Shown here: positions 35,830 to 46,861 of the stretch, in pieces
Layout of the letters: each line of letters opens with the position of its first letter
How positions within the stretch are numbered: position 1 is the stretch's first letter
Assembly: GCA_019843655.1 (NCBI GenBank)
Contig: JACDQD010000006.1
Location: 25,810,246 to 25,874,245, forward strand
DNA: 64,000 bases
From: Lethocerus indicus
Lineage: Eukaryota; Arthropoda; Insecta; Hemiptera; Belostomatidae
Direction of reading: 5' to 3'
Program-made: the position numbers and the translations under genes
The notes under the pieces: generated by a model
Database searches by the model: none
The model's input: the letters and a program-made list of their open reading frames with translations, nothing else
What the model was told of the DNA's origin: nothing

Positions 35830-36083
35830 ACCGTAGATTTCGTGTGTTTCTGCTTGGTTGGCTAGACCGGTTTCGACTGCTCGCCATCTTCAGTAGCGGT
35901 GTTAGTCACATTTGGCACTTCGGATGTTTTTTGGGGAATCCTCACTGCACTGTCACTGTCACTTGTACAGTGACCAACACCGCTACTGAAGATGGCGAGC
36001 GGCCGAAACCGGTCTAGCAAAAGATCAAACCAGCGAGAGGAGACGATATTCCAACCCGTCGGAGACCACAAAACAGGTATTCT
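35830..36083 (+). mobile_element. Hammerhead-like short element, copy 6 (nearly complete)
   Basis: It starts exactly at ACCGTAGATTTCG and ends in the tail at GGTATTCT. Flanks AAATCTTTTTCT (35818-35829) and AAATATTTTCCT (36084-36095) match at 10 of 12 positions. Both arms keep the hammerhead-like motif, at 35861-35897 on the minus strand and 35982-36018 on the plus strand, around a spacer of about 60 bp. A stretch of the left outer arm and the end of the right inner arm carry small deletions. Confidence 0.88.
35982..36018 (+). ncRNA. Hammerhead-ribozyme-like motif
   Basis: The same layout as at 24800-24836, found in an independent copy: GCTA, CTGAAGA, T, GGC-gagcg-GCC, GAA, ACCGGT, C, TAGC. 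All boxes and the GCTA/TAGC stem are kept, while the loop of stem II differs by one base. Conservation of the paired parts with change in the loop fits a structured RNA but rests on few copies. Confidence 0.45.
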
Positions 36084-36095
36084 AAATATTTTCCT

Positions 36096-39000
36096 CGTTT
36101 CACAAAAACTGTGAGAGAAACCTCGCATCTTGTGCTCAAATAGCATTCTGGCATTCATCAGTGTAGTGGTCGAAAAATGTCATTTCCTCATAAATAGCTC
36201 ACTATTAACTGTTTCAGATAATGTCGGGTAATGATTTGATTTCGCCTCCTTTCTAACGGTTGCCATTTCACCGTTTTGAACCTAAAAAAAGACTTTCTTT
36301 TGCCTTATATTGTACTGGAGATAAACCGGGAGTATCGACGACCGGTAGTCAGTAATTTCAATTTAAAATAAATCTCCGTTAGCGGAGAAAATTATAGTCG
36401 GGGTTAAAAGACACGTCGTACACGCCCGATTAATTACACATATCGTGGCGGGTTCTCGGAAACATCGGGGCCGAACTGATCGGACGCGGGCTTCTATTTT
36501 ATACCAGTCGCCTAGTTACCTAAAAGTAGAATCCTGGTAAGTCGATTGGTAAATTTATCGCGGGGCAAATAGCGACCTGACGTTGTACAGCTACTGATGC
36601 TGTCGTCGGCAGCTTTACCTACTCGGCCTTCATTAACCGACCACGGAGATTAATTAGTACAGACCCGCTCCATTATTTTCCCAAACGAGTGCAACTCGTT
36701 ACCGGCGGTTTCTCTTGTTTCGTCCTTTTTTTCATTTGTTTCTGTTTTATTTTTTTTCTGTTCGCCTCGGTCACATTCTCTCGAGTTTAGAGCCCCTGTC
36801 GGCGTAATTAAATGCATATAAGCCCGCGGTTAAGTACGCGACTTACACGGCCCGTAAATCACCCGGGCGGCGGACCACCCTCCTCCCTCTATCCCTCCCT
36901 CTCTCCCTCCTCGACGGTACTCCGACCGGCTCCCCCGCTTTCCATAAAACATAAGAGATGAGCGACCGCTCGCTGAGACAGCCCCCCCCCTCCCTGAATA
37001 AGACGAGACGCATTTTAAAACTTTTACTATTCCGTCTGATGCCGGAAAATTTATGTCGGTTAACGACAGCGGTACTCCTCCGCGGTCTATTAGACCTATA
37101 GCTCTATTTTTGCTTCATTCCACTCCGATTTCTCGGCGTCTCGAGACCACTTCAGCATTTCCGGCGAGGCTCCTTTCTGAAACCCTTTCAAGGGTATATC
37201 GGTGATAGCGGGTATTAGGTTCATTGACAACTTTGAGCGGAATCAGAAACAGCCAATTTTTTTTTATTACGCTGCCCATCACCTAAATTTCTCCTATGAA
37301 GCGACAATTCAAGCCTGTATTCAATATCGAATTGGATAAAATATTCAAATTTGGCTGTTATATTTTCAAATAACCCCTCAGTGAATAGTCCCCCTGAAGG
37401 TCTAACTACAGAATTTATAATTTCTTCAGGATAGTTTGAAACGAGTATAATATGGGGTAAAGTGCTAGACGGCCTAATTTCATCACAGGACGCAGTTAGT
37501 TTTCCATATTTTTCTCGGAACCCATTGTACCGGTACCATTTCGTCACTTTGAAAACGCCCGCACATTGAGGAAGTTGGTCCCCTTCGGTGGAACTAACTG
37601 CATTCGAATATACTGCATATTTTATTTATACAGCAGATGTTAACAAATATTGACAGTAGATTGAGACGAAAATGCGGAGATAGTGTTTTTTTCTTTTTTC
37701 GTCCTTTCATACTACCTAGAATAAGAGCACATCGAAACTCCTCTAAACCGGATGGAATACTGAAATAATTCGTTTGTAGATAATAATCAGTTTGTTCTTT
37801 CTCTTGTTCGATCGTAAGCTAGGCATTGACGCGACTGTGCACACTGGATGCTACGAGGCAAAGCCGAAGCCTGCAGGAGATGAATTCGGCTCATCGCAGA
37901 CAACAATATTAGAAACGCGGCGTCGGTTCCTCCATTGTTCCACCCCTTCCTTCTACGCCCGAAAGCGCCCCTTCGACGGGGAAGAATCCCAATTATAAGG
38001 CGGCCGCGAGGGTCGGTCGGTTTCTTATTAGAAATTAAGAAAATAATCGATAAGGGAGGGGAAAAATTGAGAGGGGAGTAGTGAGCTTTTCGACTCCGTT
38101 CGGTCGGGTCCGAAGAGCGAGATATCTTTATTAAAAACGTACCGGGGGCCTTCTTGTCATTCCGTGGCGGTTCCGCGGCCGAGAGGATGCGACGGACATC
38201 GCGATCGAAATATTAATAAGTCGGGGTGGAAATATTTCACTCTCCCTCCCTCCCTATCTCTCTCTATATCTCTCTACTTTTTCCCTCGGTCTGTCCTCGT
38301 CCGATTCTTTTTTTTCTACGTCTTTTCAGAATCTCCGTACGGGAGAGGTTCTCGAAAGAAATGTTTTCTGTATTCGGAATCGTAAACCAAATATTTATGT
38401 TTCCTCTAATAGAACGGCTCCAGGGGGAGGGACGCGGCCTCCGCCGATCCCGCCGCCCGTCTAATTCTGACGTCTCTTGGCAACTGGGCCCACAAGACGC
38501 CTGCAGAAACAACCTCCTCCAAGTCAAATCAAAGCGAAATTCAATACGACGCTTATTACATACCGCTGAAATAGACGGGTCAACTTTTCCAGACACAAAG
38601 GACTGAAAAAATGTGCAACTTACGGTGTAGTCTTCTTACAAAAATGTTACCGCTATTATCAAAAAAATTGGTAATACATTTTTTGTCCGGTATTGGACAA
38701 ATAGGTATAAAATTCTTTTCAGGTGTATTTTGAGATTAAATTTAACGTACGTACAATCATCCCTGAGTATCTATCTCACAGATTAATTAAGGAGAGCCCA
38801 CGAGCATTCGTGGCGAATATAAGGCGAATAAAGAATTCGCAAAAATATTCATATGCTTCAAACCGCAGTTGAACGAGCGCCACATTTTTTCATTCCCACC
38901 GGAAATAAAATACTTACCATCCATCGTCAATCAAAGTACAATTATATCGTACTTATTTCCGATCTAAATCTCCCGAATTTATACTGTATGTGGGCATTAC

Positions 39001-39497
39001 GTTCATTTTTATTATTGGTAAAAGTGAGGTTATTATATTACGTAAAATTGTCTAAGACCGACTAAGATCATCTCGGAAATTACGTAAATAACAGTCGCAT
39101 CAGTTATTTTTCAGTAATGCGGCATTAATGTTAAGATATATAGAAATAAGCTGAAATAAGTATTTAGTAGGATCGATAACACTACTACACTCTATTAAAT
39201 CTATATTTATTTTCATAGTGCGTTTCAATAATTTTTTAACGTAGCTCAGTTATATATATCCTACAACTTGTCCTATAGATACTGTACTATTTTATAGTAT
39301 TATACAGTCTATCCTGTTATTAGAAGTTTCTTAAAAAATGAATAGAAATTGTTTGCTAGTCCCGAACCTGGGCTAAGGTGATCGTCCGTCGCCCACCGCC
39401 TTCGGGTTATTTTCATTTGGGTTCAGAGTCACGCCTGTCGGCCGGCCAAACTAAAAATATTTTATTACGTTCACAGGGAGAGCGAGGGAAGGCGTGT
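36096..39497. other. Non-coding stretch, nothing firm
   Basis: It includes GC-rich DNA around 36400-37000 and 37780-38600. A frame at 38226-38606 follows a good acceptor-like tract but overlaps an equally long antisense frame and shows no domain. A 108-codon minus-strand frame at 37221-37547 has protein-like composition but is not recognised. Confidence 0.3.
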
Positions 39498-39543
39498 GAG
39501 TGTGAGAGAGAGAGAGAGAGAGTGAGAGGGAGAGAGAGAGAGA
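39498..39543. repeat. Imperfect (GA)n microsatellite
   Basis: GA units interrupted by GT and GG. The opposite-strand Ser-Leu frame is an artefact. Confidence 0.9.
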
Positions 39544-42317
39544 CCAGGAGGGAGTGATGGAGGGAGGGGGAGGGGGCAGCGTGCCAAAATGACACAAACA
39601 CTCTCACTAACAATCCTCGGCCTCATTTAGACAAAGCTATTATTTCCAGTTTAGAAAATTCATAGGAGGAAATAGATAGGTATAAAAAACGTGGCCTACA
39701 AATTACAGTTGCACTACCTATAACCGTTTCAATGTCCGACCTAAGTGATATTGGTGAGATCAGGGCAACGATAGATGAGTATTGAATTGATAATTGAAAT
39801 TTACCCTATTCGGTCCTTTAGCTGGGTGTTTTGAGGAACAATCAGTTCTTTCTGAAAAGACTTTCTGCTTTTCTTCTTTTCAGTTTGTTAGCGCTTTGTT
39901 GGGCTGTTTGATTTGCACTCTTTCCGAAAATGTTTCGGCTTCTAATGAAAATATGTTCGATACAGTGAAAATGAGAGTTCAGGCATAAACCGATAAAAAG
40001 TTATAATATCAAATGTCTTTAATTTATATAATATTTTCGCGGACAATTTTTGAAGAGTAATTTTTCAGCGAGCACATTCGTTTTTATTTTCCTCCTCCCA
40101 TTTTCTTTATCTGACAGTAACGTCTACGTAGAATACCTCCATTTTAAATGGGAATTCTGAGTGTTTTTCGCGAGGGGGAAGGGAGGAAGATGCATTAGGC
40201 GCGATAAGACAGCGGCACTTTTTCCCCGGCCCTTCCCACCCCCCTCCCCCTCGCACAGAGTGTCTGGGCCCGGAAAAACGGAGAGGGAAATGTAAAATAA
40301 AGCGTCGGCTGAGAAGAAAAAGTGGCATTAAGTTTTATTGGGAGGTGTCAAGGGGCTTCAAGTAAGCCCTACTCCCCAACCCACCACATCTGTCAGTTTT
40401 CATCCCGGAGGGAGCCCCCATTTAACAAATGGAAGAGTTCTCTCTTTCTCCTTCCCTCTTTGTTTTTATTTCCATTTCTTTCCTCTTTTTCTGTTTAACA
40501 AATTTCCAGTCGTCCAGGCGTTTTTATCGCCCGAACTTTCCGGGCGAGTTCCGGGTACTTCACAATTTGCATTCCGCGGGCCGACGATGTTGCTTCTACA
40601 ACAGTATTTATTGAGGAGCAGTGGTGGAAATAAAATGATTTCTTATTAAACGGTGTACAAAAGAAAATATTACTTTGTTAAGTTAATATCGGCACTTATT
40701 GAATACCCTGTTGCTGGCGAGTCCTAAAACTGAAATATAATTAAAAAAATAATACGAAAGCCCAACGAGGTGAATTACCTCACTTTTGCGGTATTCTGCC
40801 ACAAAATTAATTATAAACCAGAAATTCCCAATTGCAAATAGAGGTTACACTGTTATTTCTGATTGCACGAAGGGATGAACCCCCGATGATCTGGTCTCCA
40901 ATTACTTGGGTTTACTCGGTGGAGGGTGGGGACCAAATAAAAAAATAATAAAGAAGAACGTTCCGATTTTTGCTCCTTCCCGACGCTAACGAACTTTTCA
41001 AGCCGGAAAACAATTAGCGGCCGAACAAAGTCCGCTGATTGGAAACAGAGAGCGACCGAGGAGGGACACAATCCGGAGAGTTGGCCTTAATTATTCTTTT
41101 ATTGTTGTTTTTAAATTAATAAAGCCATTCCTGCAGTAGTGGCTGGCAGAGTGGAGGATGAGGAGGAGGAGGGGTAGCTCCGATTACACGAGGAATACTC
41201 GACTTCTAATGAAACCCTTCCGGTATAATTTTTCATTTTCCCTTCCTCTGTCCCCGTCCCACCCCTAACCTCCCCTGCCCCTCCCCGGCCCCTCTGTTTT
41301 CTTTTGACAAACATCCTCGAATGGAGAGCGCCCCCGGCAGAAGATGAAATAATTAAATTCGTTATATTTGGCTATATTTTTGGGCCTGGTCCGCGCCTCG
41401 CCCCTAATTGATTCAATTAGACTACCCCTTTCACTTTTCATCCCCGCGCCCACCCCCTCCCCATCGCCCGCCTCCTCGCCGTTTTCCTTCTCGATTTCCT
41501 AATCGCCCGCCCTGTGTTTTTACACGGTGTTCTCCTCCGTACGGCGATACGGAAGGCCCCGGAGGAATTGAATTATTTTCGTCCGTCCCATATCCTCATT
41601 GCGGATGCCCCGAATGAGAACTACTATACAACTACCAGTCATCTCAAACTGGTGATATTACCATGGTTTTTATTGCAAATTAGGTTTACAGCGGTCCAGT
41701 ATGCACCGATCGTGAAAATGTTTTTCTATTGGTGTATATAGACGTGTGTGTAACCCAACTTTTTGTAGGGGTCTAATTGTCGTTCGTTTTCGTTCTGTTC
41801 ATATCAACTTAAACATCGTAGGATTTTCAGGTATTTATGGGTCAGGCATTTTTTCATTTCAATAGGCCTATTCATCGGTTCACTTGGCAGGTATATCGCT
41901 TGCAGAAACTCGTATAACACTACATTTTGTCGGAAAAGAATACGTATCCCTGGTAACGCATTATATTCTATTTTCGGGACTGTCGCGTGCAGTTAGTTTA
42001 TTTCTAGTTGTGCGGTCTGCATCTTCGGATTTTCTGCACTCAACTCGAAGGCCGCAAAGCGGGAATAGGGTGCTTTGGAACGAGGCGACAGGTATGAGGA
42101 AAAACTTCTGCTATCTACTACGAACCGGATGTAGGACGAACCAAAAAAATGAGTAAAAAAGTGGAAAATAAATAAAAAGCAGCGAAATTGCTGCAAGGTA
42201 TGGATAATTTTTATTGTCCATTTGCTGTTTAGGATTTGATTGTGGTACCCACAGTGGCGGGCGTATAATTTGCTCTAGGTTTTGCCTAGGCATGGCGGCG
42301 ACCACCGCCCTTCAGCC
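39544..42317. other. Non-coding stretch, nothing firm
   Basis: GC-rich, pyrimidine-rich DNA occupies 41240-41510. A 34-codon frame after a good acceptor at about 39892 ends in a stop without a recognisable product. Confidence 0.3.
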
Positions 42318-42345
42318 TGGTGGTGGTGGTGGTGGCGGTGGTGTT
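42318..42345. repeat. (GGT)n microsatellite
   Basis: About nine GGT units, one changed to GGC, leading into a further G-rich run to about 42365 that fits a G-quadruplex pattern. Confidence 0.9.
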
Positions 42346-42862
42346 GGAGGGGTGGGGGGTGTTGGTGTGCGAGGGTAGCCCGTGTCTGTGAGAGTCTATA
42401 TTCTCTAGTTTGGGGCCCCATTGTGCGCCCGTGTTAGTGTCAGCAGCGGGGGTGGGAGGGCGCGGGGGCTAGGGGGTGGTTGGTAGTATGTTATTGAACA
42501 AGGTTTGTTGTGCGGCCGGGGTGTGACGGTCTCTAGTCTGCAGGCACCCGCTCCCCCCCGCGACCCGTAACCGCCCCGCTCGGTTAACTAGTATCCTATT
42601 TAATCTGGCCCTGTTTACTTGCAAACAACAATACATCGGCCGCAGATAGAGCCTCGCGCAATATTCGATTTCCGGTAATTTTCCGGAGCCTACGCCACGC
42701 TGCTGGTGGGGGTTGCAGTGGGGGGAGGAGTTAGCAACTTGTCGAGGAAAATATGAAAAACTGACGGTAACGGATATGTCATTTTTGTCATATAATATTC
42801 CCTACCATACGATCTCTAATATTGTCATGTGGTCCACCAGGATATTAACACAAAATTGAAGG

Positions 42863-42926
42863 AATACCTCTTGCTAGCAAAAGACGAAACCAGCGAGAGG
42901 AGACAGAAACACACGAAATCCACACT
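42863..42926 (-). mobile_element. Hammerhead-like short element, 64-bp internally deleted copy
   Basis: The segment runs from AATACC (family tail, reversed) straight to TTGCTAGCAAAAGAC and the inner arm, ending near the blunt end. A perfect 13-bp direct repeat, ACAAAATTGAAGG, lies at 42850-42862 and 42927-42939. Almost the whole element is missing although the flanking duplication is intact, so the loss occurred either before or during insertion, or by a later internal deletion. Confidence 0.75.
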
Positions 42927-42939
42927 ACAAAATTGAAGG

Positions 42940-44148
42940 CTTGTAAATCTATGGGTTATGTGCTTATCTGAAGAATATTTCATTGTACATTGAAACGTAA
43001 TATTGTCTGTTATTGTCTAGAACGTTCGAGTGGATGTTCGTTTGCTTGTTTATTAAAGATAGGTCGGTAGGAATGAAAAGTTGGACTAGTTTATTGGATG
43101 AACGGGGTTTAAATGGATTGTTCGAATTTGAAAAATTCGTTAAGGGTCTGTGCTGAGATACGGATAAACGATATCGGTTCATTTTGTCACTATCCGGAGT
43201 TACACGTCCGCCGTACTTTCGGGTCAACGATACAAACACCCCCTTTGGGACTTCGGGGGGATGGACCGGGGGGGGTCCAGTGCTTAAAGGAAGCTGGGAC
43301 GCGAGGTTAATTGAAATAAATGAGGGTTGAGTAGAAGCGGGAGCCGTTAAGGGGCGGCATGGTAGGGGGTGCCGGCCAGATTACGCTTCGTGACGTCCGA
43401 CTGACGGGTCCACACCTCCAGCGGACAACACAGACCCAATTACCCCCGCGGGGATCAACCTTTCCCCCGGGATATCGTGTCGCAAAATACGGTTCTCTCG
43501 GACCCATATCTCGAAGAATTTCCAGCATTTCAGTAATTAAAATTCCGAATAGTAAACTGGAGTAGTGAAGAGCATAAATGCGCATATTAAATGAGTAAAA
43601 AAATATTATTCCGGAGGATTTGTATACAATCGCGCATATAAGTTAGCTGAAACCGGTAGCTTATAACCGAGGAATCTCAGACGCTTCCGGTCCTGAAAGC
43701 CGATACCGCGTTATTTCGCATCGACTCTTTTCCGGGTCACTGAAAAGCTACGAAGGTTAAACGAGATCGATATAAATATTGCTGTCCGAGTTTAACGATG
43801 TAAAATCTAAGCGGAAACATCCCGGTACTTCCATTACATCCATTCGTTAGCAGTACGGAGTAATCATTCGACACTACGCTACTACAATCCCTAATTATGT
43901 ATACCGCAAAAAATATAAATCTGTTGTAATGTAAAGAAGCTGTCTGGTAATTTTTTAAAACTTGAAATATTGAGGATCTGTCTATGTGAGCAATCGAGGA
44001 TTCAACTGGGTTATTGCCGGTCATGATTTAAATGTGTGAAAATCCCTGAGATTTAGACCGAGTAGAAGGGAAGACTCGGGGGGTTGGTTGAAAAGATATA
44101 AAAGATGGCAGCTTTTGGGGGGGTGGGTAGGTGGATGCCGCCCTCGCC
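42940..44148. other. Non-coding stretch, nothing recognised
   Basis: No exon, RNA gene or repeat was supported. A miR-1-like string near 43924 is considered chance. Confidence 0.3.
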
Positions 44149-44171
44149 CTCTCTCTCTCTCTCTCTCTCTC
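44149..44171. repeat. (CT)n microsatellite
   Basis: About 11 CT units in a GC-rich patch. Overlapping Ser-Leu and Arg-Glu frames are artefacts. Confidence 0.93.
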
Positions 44172-45529
44172 GCTCTAAGTGCTTTTTTTCTCCCCTCGTC
44201 GCCCTCCCCGCTTTTTTTTTCATCCGCCCAAGGTTCAACAAAATGGTCGCCGTCCCACAAACATTTCGGAGCCGATGATGACTCATTCGACTCATTTCGC
44301 GCTGAAATATTTATTTTATAGCGGTCTTGCGGAACACGCGTTTATCCCCGCGGAATGCTACCGGCCTGGCTTAAGGCTACACAGACCGAATACATAAAAT
44401 TCGAAGAGCGCATATACCGCAAACGCCCGCTGACTCAGAACCAAATATTTGTTCTCCATTCTTGGCTCTTTCCCTTCTTGTTTCCTATTCGGAGAAATTC
44501 CGCTCGTATTCTCTCACCAATTCGTAATTAACACGCTATCAATGCATAGTTTCAGTAATCTATAGTATGGAATTAGCATTAACAAAATTATCTAAGCTTA
44601 CAAGTTTTGAATTGAACGCTCAAATCCCCGTTTTCTATTATACATTTTTTTAAATTTGTGTTTACTAGACTTGACCCTCTCGCTACTTTCGTCCGGATTG
44701 ACGAAATAACATAATGTTCGATATTTTCCCCGTTGTTCATCCATTTTATCCAACATAATAACGACAACGTTCGGAGCAAAGGACACCGATTTTGGGGAAA
44801 AGTCAGAAATGGAGGTCACGAGGTCAGCCGTACGTTATTTGCGGCCGATTTCGCCGGGTCAATTTTCGTTTATTTTCTTCCCGCGATTCTTCCCAGCCCG
44901 ATATTATCGCTTTTCCGGCGGCCGAATCCTGATAAAACACAACATGCGTAAATACGCAGCGGTACGCAGGCGGTAGGGAGGGGCGGGGGGCCGCGTACTC
45001 CGGTAACACGCCGCGCCGCTGTGTAAACCCGGGGGACAACGGTTTCTAATTATATACGCTGTTTATGGAGTCGGGTCGGCTTGGGCTGATGGGGGACTTG
45101 CACTGGCCCTAAGTTTATATGAAGTCAAAGGTAAACACCGGCGGACCTATACCGGCGGCCGGGGCTTCCAACCATCGGCCAACTTAAGAAGTGTTCATCA
45201 GCCACAATTTATTATTGTATAATATATACATTATTGTATTTTCCGTCCGCCGGGATTTGAATCCGTTCTTCTGTTCAACACTAACAAATGAAATACTATA
45301 AATTTTTGTGTATTTTAATAAATGAAAGCTATTATTACATATTTTCGGTATTAACGAGATAGGCGCTCTGTACGTGTTTAGCTTGATATTTGTTAAAAAT
45401 TGAAGGCCCCCTAACGGTGATACAATCTTTTTCTGGTACAACCCCAAAATATATGGAAATAGAAAGAAAATTATATAGTTAGAATGTAATGGTATTCGAG
45501 GGAACGATAATATGGTATATAGTATAGGT
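44172..45529. other. Non-coding stretch, nothing recognised
   Basis: AT-rich with a GC-rich block at about 44815-45180. No supported gene. Confidence 0.3.
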
Positions 45530-45540
45530 GAAAATTCCTT

Positions 45541-45680
45541 ACCGGACTAACACCGCTACTGATCATGGCGAGCAGCCGAAACCGGTCTAGAAAAATACCA
45601 AACCAGCAAGTGGAGACAGAAACACACGAAATCTAAGGTATTCCAACCTGTCGCAGACCACAAAACAGGCACTCTAAACT
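45541..45680 (+). mobile_element. Hammerhead-like short element, 5'-truncated copy
   Basis: Only the right arm is present. It starts in GGACTAACACCGCTACTGA and ends with the full tail closing in CTCTAAACT. Flanks GAAAATTCCTT (45530-45540) and GAATATTCTTT (45681-45691) match at 9 of 11 positions, consistent with an aged target duplication around a truncated insertion. The ribozyme-like core has changed (CTGATCA), so this motif is probably inactive. Confidence 0.82.
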
Positions 45681-45691
45681 GAATATTCTTT

Positions 45692-46845
45692 CTCATCTCT
45701 CCATTTTTAAAGGCATATTACAGTGTTTATTTGTGGGCGGGAAGTCAACAAACGAGTTACCGCGTTCATTACGGCGGCCATATTCATGAATCGGTGGTTA
45801 TGATTAATAAAAGCGATTAAATAACCCAAGTAGTTTAAATCATCCGAGCGCCGTGTGAATGGGGCCCCGACAAGGCGGACCATTGTCCTGGGGTTTTGTC
45901 GTGAATCATGACGCCTCGTACTCGCGGTATTCCAATTAACATTCATTTTTTCGGTCCCGCTTTAAAGTTGTTTAAAGCTCCGGCGGGCTTTATACTTATG
46001 CCAAAGTATAACTATTCTGGGACTGGCGATTGTGTCGAAAATTAGAGGGGAGCAGGAGTGGGCCCACGATGTGGAGGAAAACCCCACAAAAAAATGATAT
46101 AACAGAATTAGTCGATAATTTAAAACTAAAATTCGGTACAGAAATAAATCACGCAATACACTATGTCCCTTCGGGATTTCATGACAGGATGCATCCTATC
46201 GCCTTACTCGCGAAATGCTACCGGCGAAGCTACACTAGTGGCGACAGATATCTCAAGTTAATGTACGTTTTTAGTTTGATTGTAATAATTTCAATAATTA
46301 CCGACACCTAATTCTATGTAAATGAAGTCATCCTTTTACACTCATGTAATATTGCTTGTTGCTCTTTGAAATAATTGCAAACTGTAATTCGCAATTTTCT
46401 ATTCGTTCCGTCCCGATAATTAATATGAATTAATGGACACGAAATTTAAGACGATTTTTCCCACGTCGGCGTACACTTGAAGCTTTGCAAGCGGGTACAC
46501 TATAATTTCCAGGGGGAATGCCGTTGATAGGCATTTCATTGTATACGGCCCTCCCCTTTTAGTTCTTTATTGCCGTCTTGATAGATTGGTACTACAAGGC
46601 GAAAGGGATTATTATTTCTAACTTCGGCTCGGGCTTTAAGGGGAGTGGCGACTTATTGAAAAGCGGTCGTGCGCGTTTTCCCTTATTGGGACTAGCGGCA
46701 TCCGATGGGTGAATTTCAGTTCGTAGACTAGCTCAATGCAATTTCAAGTGAATAAGACGAATGGTACATCAGTGAATTTGAAGTATCGGAAATGTAGTTT
46801 TCTATCTTTACAATAGTCTTTAACATTTTACAATAAAATAAAAAT
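45692..46845. other. Non-coding stretch, nothing firm
   Basis: A family B-like anchor lies at 46051-46080 (GGAGTGGGCCCACGATGTGG). A 93-codon plus-strand frame at 46030-46311 is not recognised. Confidence 0.3.
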
Positions 46846-46861
46846 AGGTTAGGTTAGGTTG
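46846..46861. repeat. Interstitial TTAGG telomere-type repeat
   Basis: Three consecutive GGTTA/TTAGG units. TTAGG is the ancestral arthropod telomere repeat, and short interstitial tracts of it are common in insect genomes. It supports an arthropod origin but does not mark a chromosome end. Confidence 0.7.

Noticed and set aside
37574..37586. A 12-base match to the start of microRNA miR-133 (TTGGTCCCCTTC)
   Set aside because: The rest of the mature sequence does not match, and no suitable complementary arm lies upstream to form the precursor hairpin.
38327..38606. Possible terminal exon after a strong pyrimidine tract
   Set aside because: The opposite strand is equally open, the product is low in recognisable features, and no upstream exon is visible.
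43924..43940. AATGTAAAGAAG, resembling part of miR-1
   Set aside because: The seed is altered and there is no complementary arm within hairpin distance. Finding it in the same window as a miR-133-like string is most likely chance.
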